A stretch of DNA of 10,265 nt, taken from contig JAGBXL010000141.1 of the NCBI GenBank assembly GCA_017629325.1, positions 1-10,265 on the forward strand, written 5' to 3'. Both the position numbers and the translations under genes were made by a program. Each line of letters starts with the position of its first letter. Position 1 is the stretch's first letter. Below, in pieces: positions 6,598 through 10,265 of the stretch. The notes below the pieces were generated by a model. The model saw nothing but the letters and a program-made list of their open reading frames with translations. It had not been told where the DNA came from and ran no database searches. The DNA is from Clostridia bacterium (lineage in GTDB: Bacteria; Bacillota; Clostridia; UMGS1810).

Positions 6598-8130
6598 TCA
6601 AATCCTTCTTTTAGGTATTACAATGGGCTTTGAGCTTGTTAAAGGTGCATCTTGGTCTATGCCGTTTACAGCTGCGATTTCCGAAACGGTTGTGTTATAT
6701 TTTTGTGCATATTCCCAAAGAGTTTCATTTCCCGAAGGATAGCAAACCGTTATGCTTGCCTGTGATGATTTATCTATTGGAGATGCTTTATCCTCTGCAA
6801 AATCGGATACAAGATTTTGAGAAACATAGCTCATCTGGGCAGCAGAAATTTTAAGAACAGTTCTTGTTTGAATTTCTGATGATGAAAGAACATAGTTATA
6901 GTTTTGTGCCGATACGGATACATCGAATACCGATGTTTCATAATCGCAACTGCAGGGAAGCTCTGTTTCAAAGGGAATATCCTTTTTTACACTGTTTAAA
7001 ACATCTTCGGAATCGGAATAGATAACACAAACAGATGCTATACCCGATATTTTAAGAGAGGAATTATCACAAACTGTTTTTTTGCAAGAGGGGTAAACAT
7101 TCATATAGTGAACTCTTGATACTCCGCCGCCGTTTTCAGATACAGAAAGGCTTTCTTTAACTGTTATACTTGCATCGCCTAAATTACGGTAGGTTTCTAT
7201 GGGAAAGCTGTTTTTTGAAACACTATAACTGTAATCAGGGCTATAAGCATCACAAACATAGGAACATTCAAGTTTTTCAAAAACTCTGATATAGCCTTTT
7301 ACAGTTATATCGGCATCTATTGTAGTTTCTTCTTCAGTTTCATTTAAATTATAGCTCACATTAGCAACATTAAAATAGGAATGGAGAGTGCTATCTACCG
7401 TTGCCATATCTAAATCGATTATTTCTGTAAAGCTAAATTCTGTTTCGTAGGTAGAAAGTTCTTCCCCTGAAGAATAGAAAATTTTTGCAGGAAGATTTCC
7501 TTTAAGAATTGCTTTGTTGTTTACGGTTTTGGCATCGAGAGAATCTATGCGGATATTAAAATCACATATTTCTGAGCCTTCGGTTAGGGGAACTGATATG
7601 GTATCGGAAACAGTGAATTCAACTTCTTTTAAAGAAATGGGTGCATCTGCACTTATGTTTTCGGTTTTGCAAGGTACACAGTCTTCACCTTCAATAGATT
7701 CAAGAAAGCTTATATCTTCGTGTTTAATCGTGTCGGTATCGAAATAAATATTTGCCATAGCAGATATTTTTCTTGAATTTTTTACGTTATAATCAGTTGA
7801 TGCAACTATACATTTTGTTATGCACATGGCATCAGCGGGTGATTTTGTTAAATCTGCCTGATGATTAAAGGGGGCTGTGTGCTCAATTGTGTAGATTATA
7901 TTTTTATCGTTTTCACCAACATAGAGAACTGTGTAATTCACCGTGCCCGAATAAATTATTTTATCTTTGCGAATATATTGCTCCTCTAAATTGGCAGATG
8001 CATTTACACAAAGAATGCGATATATATCGGGCTTTGTATCGGGAACAATTATATCGCTTGACGCGGTATATTCGTTTTTTTGTTTTTTTGCCCAGGAGCA
8101 AACTTTAATGTTTTTATAGCTTAAGTCCAT
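6598..8130 (-). CDS. sipL: SipL-like spore coat morphogenesis protein (SPOCS/DUF3794 domains plus C-terminal LysM)
   Basis: In Clostridioides difficile, SipL binds the coat ATPase SpoIVA through its LysM domain and anchors the coat on the forespore surface. This 510-residue protein matches that layout in length and domain order. An N-terminal SPOCS (DUF3794) domain at about 25-110 has IVPDTKPDIYRIL at 28-40 and the strand run GTVNYTVLYV at 62-71. Two more divergent, strand-rich SPOCS-like segments lie at about 168-285 and 320-430. A LysM domain follows at about 459-507 (TLWEYAQKYNTTVSEIAAVN, ending in KPIVIP). There is no signal peptide or membrane helix, consistent with a mother-cell cytosolic protein. 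The ATG at 8130 has GAGAGG 10 nt upstream. The family assignment is firm; orthology to SipL rests on architecture, and other SPOCS-LysM proteins exist. The AGCS gene follows after 5 bases. Confidence 0.82.
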   Translation of the reverse strand: MDLSYKNIKVCSWAKKQKNEYTASSDIIVPDTKPDIYRILCVNASANLEEQYIRKDKIIYSGTVNYTVLYVGENDKNIIYTIEHTAPFNHQADLTKSPADAMCITKCIVASTDYNVKNSRKISAMANIYFDTDTIKHEDISFLESIEGEDCVPCKTENISADAPISLKEVEFTVSDTISVPLTEGSEICDFNIRIDSLDAKTVNNKAILKGNLPAKIFYSSGEELSTYETEFSFTEIIDLDMATVDSTLHSYFNVANVSYNLNETEEETTIDADITVKGYIRVFEKLECSYVCDAYSPDYSYSVSKNSFPIETYRNLGDASITVKESLSVSENGGGVSRVHYMNVYPSCKKTVCDNSSLKISGIASVCVIYSDSEDVLNSVKKDIPFETELPCSCDYETSVFDVSVSAQNYNYVLSSSEIQTRTVLKISAAQMSYVSQNLVSDFAEDKASPIDKSSQASITVCYPSGNETLWEYAQKYNTTVSEIAAVNGIDQDAPLTSSKPIVIPKRRI

Positions 8131-8165
8131 TATGCTTCAACCTCTCACTAATATAATGTTTGTAC

Positions 8166-8194
8166 AATATATGAGAGCCAGAGGTGATTTATTA
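8166..8194 (-). promoter_or_regulatory. Possible sigma-E (mother-cell) promoter of the sipL-like gene
   Basis: CATATATT (8173-8166) matches the sigma-E -10 consensus CATACAnT at six of seven defined positions. TAATAAA (8194-8188), 14 bases upstream, fits the -35 pattern at about five of seven. The spacing is normal for sigma-E, and sipL is sigma-E dependent in C. difficile. I see no convincing sigma-A pair in this gap; the TATATT inside the -10 lacks a matching -35. The region is AT-rich, so chance matches are possible. Confidence 0.45.
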
Positions 8195-8211
8195 CTTAAC
8201 ATATATAAAAG

Positions 8212-8244
8212 AAAAAGCAAACACCATTTTTAGTGTTTGCTTTT
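8212..8244 (-). terminator. Terminator of the infC-rpmI-rplT operon
   Basis: On the minus strand a perfect 12-bp stem, AAAAGCAAACAC (8244-8233) with GTGTTTGCTTTT (8224-8213), encloses an 8-nt loop and ends in a T-tract. It begins 10 bases after the rplT stop codon. It is a strong intrinsic terminator that isolates the sipL-like gene from ribosomal-protein transcription. Confidence 0.95.
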
Positions 8245-8254
8245 AAAATTTATA

Positions 8255-8611
8255 TTAGTTTAAAGCTGCTTTTGCTTTTTCTACAAGCTGTGTGAAAGCT
8301 GCGGGATCTGCAATAGCAATTTCGGAAAGCATTTTTCTGTTGATGTCGATTTCTGCTTTCTTGAGACCGTTCATAAACTGTGAGTAGTTCATGCCGTTAA
8401 GCTTAGCTGCTGCACTGATTCTGGTGATCCAGAGTCTTCTGAAGTCTCTTTTTCTCTGTTTTCTGCCGATATATGCGTAAACGAGTGATTTCATAACAGC
8501 TTGTTTCGCAGTTCTGAAATTCTTGCTCTTTGCACCTCTATAACCTTTTGCGAGTTTTAAAACTCTTTTACGTCTTTTTCTTGTAGCCATAGCGCCTTTT
8601 ACTCTAGCCAT
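8255..8611 (-). CDS. rplT: 50S ribosomal protein L20
   Basis: L20 binds 23S rRNA early in large-subunit assembly and, in Firmicutes and E. coli, also represses its own operon by binding the infC leader. The 118-residue protein is the standard length. It has the basic extended N-terminus (ARVKGA, then TRKRRKRVLKLAKGYRGAKS) that threads into rRNA, and the globular C-terminal half with RLWITRISAAAK and YSQFMNGLKKA. An AAGGAGG site lies 8 nt before the ATG. It is the last gene of the operon: it follows rpmI by 20 bases and ends just before a strong terminator. The start at 8611 is secure because the residues after it match the conserved family N-terminus exactly. Confidence 0.98.
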   Translation of the reverse strand: MARVKGAMATRKRRKRVLKLAKGYRGAKSKNFRTAKQAVMKSLVYAYIGRKQRKRDFRRLWITRISAAAKLNGMNYSQFMNGLKKAEIDINRKMLSEIAIADPAAFTQLVEKAKAALN

Positions 8612-8631
8612 TTAAAACGCCTCCTTCGATT

Positions 8632-8829
8632 TTATTTATACAGAATAAGTCTCTTGATTGTAGCTGCATTTGCCTTAGATGCATAAGTATGCTTTCTGAG
8701 AGCTCTCTTTCTCTTTGTAGATTTCTTTGTTAATATGTGTCTTCTGAAAGCCTGGTTCTTTTTAACCTTTCCGTTTTTGGTAAGACCAAATCTTTTTGCC
8801 GCACCTCTATGAGTTTTGATTTTTGGCAT
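8632..8829 (-). CDS. rpmI: 50S ribosomal protein L35
   Basis: L35 is a small, very basic protein of the large ribosomal subunit. The 65-residue product has the family N-terminus PKIKTHRGAAKRF (residues 2-14) and the conserved stretch GKVKKNQAFRRHILTKKSTK (20-39), and is the normal length. GGAAGGAG precedes the ATG by about 12 nt, a slightly long but usable spacing. It is the middle gene of infC-rpmI-rplT, 42 bases after infC and 20 before rplT, the conserved order across bacteria. Expression should follow the leader upstream of infC, giving IF3, L35 and L20 from one message. Confidence 0.98.
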   Translation of the reverse strand: MPKIKTHRGAAKRFGLTKNGKVKKNQAFRRHILTKKSTKRKRALRKHTYASKANAATIKRLILYK

Positions 8830-8871
8830 AGTCTTAATACACTCCTTCCAATATTTTAGATGAAAAGTAAA

Positions 8872-9381
8872 TTATTTGGGGGCAACGGTCATAGACATAT
8901 TTCTGCCCTCAAGCTTAGCAGCTTTTTCAACATTACCCACTTCGGAAACTGAAGCTGCAAATTTTGCAAGAAGATCATTTCCTATCTGGGTGTGGTGAAG
9001 CTCTCTGCCTCTGAAGCGAACAGTAATCTTGACCTTGTCACCTGAAGTTAAGAACTTTTTGGTATGATTAACCTTTGTATCGAAATCGTGAACGTCTATT
9101 GAAGGACTGATTCTGATTTCTTTAATGCTGACGGTTTTTTGATTTTTCTTTGCTTCTTTTTCTCTTTTTGCCATTTCGAAGCGGTATTTACCATAGTCCA
9201 TTATTTTACAAACGGGCGGTTTTGCCTGAGGGGCAATCTTAACAAGATCTAAACCTCTTTCTTCTGCCTTTTTCATGGCAAATTCAATGTTTACAACATC
9301 GAGCTGAGAACCGTCGGAATCAATAAGTCTGACTTCTTTGTCTTTGATTTCTTCATTAATCATTAATTCTTTGCTGCTGAT
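8872..9381 (-). CDS. infC: Translation initiation factor IF-3 (probable ATC start)
   Basis: IF3 binds the 30S subunit, prevents premature 50S joining and checks start-codon pairing. From the ATC at 9381 the protein is 169 residues, normal for the family. The N-domain has MINEEI followed by VRLIDSDGSQLDVV and GLDLVKIAPQAKPPVCKIMD, and a basic linker (KREKEAKKNQK) leads to the C-domain with KEIRISPSIDVHDF and VKITVRFRGRELHH. I chose ATC because GGAGGTG (9395-9389) lies exactly 7 nt before it, while the first in-frame ATG (9363) has no good ribosome site. The frame stays open to 9474, but that part runs through the leader terminator. Rare starts such as AUU are well known for infC and allow IF3 to repress its own synthesis. 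It is the first gene of the operon. Confidence 0.93.
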   Translation of the reverse strand: MSSKELMINEEIKDKEVRLIDSDGSQLDVVNIEFAMKKAEERGLDLVKIAPQAKPPVCKIMDYGKYRFEMAKREKEAKKNQKTVSIKEIRISPSIDVHDFDTKVNHTKKFLTSGDKVKITVRFRGRELHHTQIGNDLLAKFAASVSEVGNVEKAAKLEGRNMSMTVAPK

Positions 9382-9395
9382 GACGAAGCACCTCC
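9379..9395 (-). promoter_or_regulatory. Ribosome binding site and non-canonical ATC start of infC
   Basis: GGAGGTG at 9395-9389 is a near-perfect anti-Shine-Dalgarno match. Seven bases later comes ATC (9381-9379), the only start-like codon in the infC frame at proper spacing; TGC, TTC and GTC precede it. The alternative ATG is 18 bases further on and has only weak purines upstream. Known infC genes use AUU or similar near-cognate starts for IF3 autoregulation, which makes this reading plausible. Confidence 0.75.
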
Positions 9396-9448
9396 AAAAA
9401 TAGAATAACAAAAGCGTTGCATTTTGCCTTTTAGTTTTTATAAGCAAT

Positions 9449-9476
9449 AAAAAAAGTGGGCAAAATCCACCCACTT
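9449..9476 (-). terminator. Leader terminator upstream of infC
   Basis: A 7-bp stem, AAGTGGG/CCCACTT (9476-9470 with 9460-9454), with a 9-nt loop is followed by a run of seven T residues overlapping the stem end. It sits about 70 bases before the infC start and 85 after the -10 box, so it acts inside the operon leader and not at a gene end. Confidence 0.88.
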
Positions 9477-9554
9477 ATACATAAACAGAATAAGTATTAA
9501 CCCTAACAGTACCTTTAAACCGTAAGGTGAGAGGTGGACCTCTGCTTTGCTTTC
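9449..9554 (-). promoter_or_regulatory. L20-type leader of infC-rpmI-rplT, ending in an attenuator terminator
   Basis: The untranslated leader before infC carries paired elements and an intrinsic terminator, as in the known L20 leaders of Firmicutes upstream of infC-rpmI-rplT. A hairpin AGAGG-TCCA-CCTCT lies at 9543-9530, and a second stem, ACCTT/AAGGT, follows directly. The terminator is AAGTGGG (9476-9470) with CCCACTT (9460-9454), then T residues to 9449. AGGTCCACCT (9541-9532) can instead pair with nearly all of the terminator's 5' arm and loop (9472-9463; ten pairs, three G-U), an evident antiterminator. L20 binding would favour termination. I assign the class from gene context and layout, not from a covariance search. 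Confidence 0.75.
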
Positions 9555-9560
9555 TGAGGT

Positions 9561-9589
9561 ATTATATCACTTAAAATATAATTTGTCAA
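9561..9589 (-). promoter_or_regulatory. Consensus sigma-A promoter of infC-rpmI-rplT
   Basis: TTGACA (9589-9584) and TATAAT (9566-9561) are both perfect and separated by 17 bases, as strong as a sigma-A promoter can look. This suits a ribosomal-protein operon. The -35 begins only 20 bases beyond the gatD stop codon, and I see no terminator for gatD in between, so some transcription from upstream may also enter. Confidence 0.95.
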
Positions 9590-9608
9590 TACTTTTTTAA
9601 AATAATTT

Positions 9609-10265
9609 TCATTTTCCGAATTTTCTGACTATATAATCGTGTGCTGCTATTTCAAGACTATCATCAATAGGTTCAAGAGTGACTTCTCCGTATTTTCTTT
9701 CAAGAGCTTTGGTGATTATATAATCGCAAAGCACAGGGTTTTTGGGAAGAAGGGGTCCATGAAGATAGCTTGCTATGAGGTTTTTATATATTAAGCCTTC
9801 TAAGCCTTGTCCACAGTTTCCATAGCCTGCAACAAGCTTTCCAAGAGGCGTAATATTATCCCCTATTATTTTGCCGCTATGATTTTCAAAGCCCACTATT
9901 TCGGTGTTTAACTCTTCACTTTTAATTACCACATTTCCTATGTGTCTTTCCTTATCATATTCTGTGTGAAAGTCTGCAATAGCAAGAGCGGGAATTTTTT
10001 CTCCGTTTATTTCCAAATATTTTCCCATTAGCTCAAATCCACCGCACACAGCAAGCATAAGCTTTCCGCTTTCGATATAGTCTGTAAGCTTTTGTTTATA
10101 ATTCAAAAGCTCTTTGCAAACGGTGAGCTGGTCTTTATCTGAGCCGCCACCTATAAAAATAATGTCGGTATTTTCAAAATCGGGTGCTTCGCCCGGACCA
10201 TATTCCACAACATCACATTCTATACCGCGCTTTTGTGTGCGATACACAAGAGATGCTATGTTGCC
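9609..10265 (-). CDS. gatD: Lipid II isoglutaminyl synthase, glutamine amidotransferase subunit GatD (partial, 5' end missing)
   Basis: GatD hydrolyses glutamine and passes ammonia to MurT, which amidates D-Glu of the lipid II stem peptide to D-isoglutamine. The visible 218 residues begin GNIASLVYRTQKRGIECDVV, aligning with the start of the CobB/CobQ-like class I amidotransferase fold. About 20 N-terminal residues lie beyond the window edge, so a GTG at 10247 is internal and not the start. The nucleophile is in LAVCGGFELMG (Cys74 of the fragment) and the catalytic His in YLHGPLLPKN (His169). Their 95-residue spacing equals that of Staphylococcus aureus GatD (Cys94, His189), and FIGGGSD and GFENHSG also match. 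This separates it from cobyric acid synthase, which is much longer. murT is expected immediately upstream, outside the window. The gene ends 20 bases before the infC promoter. Confidence 0.93.
   Translation of the reverse strand, partial: GNIASLVYRTQKRGIECDVVEYGPGEAPDFENTDIIFIGGGSDKDQLTVCKELLNYKQKLTDYIESGKLMLAVCGGFELMGKYLEINGEKIPALAIADFHTEYDKERHIGNVVIKSEELNTEIVGFENHSGKIIGDNITPLGKLVAGYGNCGQGLEGLIYKNLIASYLHGPLLPKNPVLCDYIITKALERKYGEVTLEPIDDSLEIAAHDYIVRKFGK

Noticed and set aside
9382..9474. Upstream extension of the infC frame to an ATG at 9474.
   Set aside because: It translates the leader terminator and the ribosome site itself, and the residues are unlike any IF3 N-terminus.
9590..9608. A terminator between gatD and the infC promoter.
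   Set aside because: The short gap has T-runs but no stem, so no intrinsic terminator can be supported.
10245..10247. GTG as the start of the gatD gene.
   Set aside because: The frame continues upstream to the window edge with residues GNIASL that match the GatD family, so the gene is cut by the window.

Overview
All genes in this window lie on the minus strand, so transcription runs from high to low coordinates. The DNA is AT-rich and gene-dense. The mix of a SipL-like spore coat protein (SPOCS plus LysM), an infC-rpmI-rplT operon behind an L20-type leader, GatD, and PyrK of the NAD-linked dihydroorotate dehydrogenase points to an anaerobic, spore-forming member of the Clostridia (Firmicutes). 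Nearly everything is core metabolism or translation. I see no phage genes, transposases, CRISPR arrays, tRNAs or rRNAs. The interest lies mainly in the RNA leaders, an unusual start codon and one palindromic repeat.

Reading in the direction of transcription: (1) 10265-9609, gatD, the glutaminase subunit of lipid II amidation, cut at its 5' end by the window edge. (2) 9589-8212, a translation operon: a consensus sigma-A promoter, an L20-type leader ending in an intrinsic terminator, infC (apparently starting at ATC), rpmI, rplT and a strong terminator. (3) 8194-5073, a sipL-like gene followed after only 5 bases by an AGCS sodium:amino-acid symporter, then a terminator; a possible sigma-E promoter precedes the pair. 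(4) 5052-1, a pyrimidine operon: a near-perfect sigma-A promoter, a leader of about 210 nt with alternative RNA structures and an internal terminator, pyrC, carB, a gap holding a three-hairpin palindromic element, and the start of pyrK.

How the genes work together: carB, pyrC and pyrK contribute to steps 1, 3 and 4 of UMP synthesis. The leader before pyrC looks like a transcription attenuator, with a hexaloop matching the PyrR binding loop, so UMP feedback is the likely control. infC, rpmI and rplT encode IF3, L35 and L20, with L20 probably repressing the operon through the leader. The sipL-like protein would act in the mother cell during spore coat assembly. I did not find a new multi-gene system here. 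The best leads are the pyr leader, the carB-pyrK repeat, the ATC start of infC and the sipL-symporter pairing.
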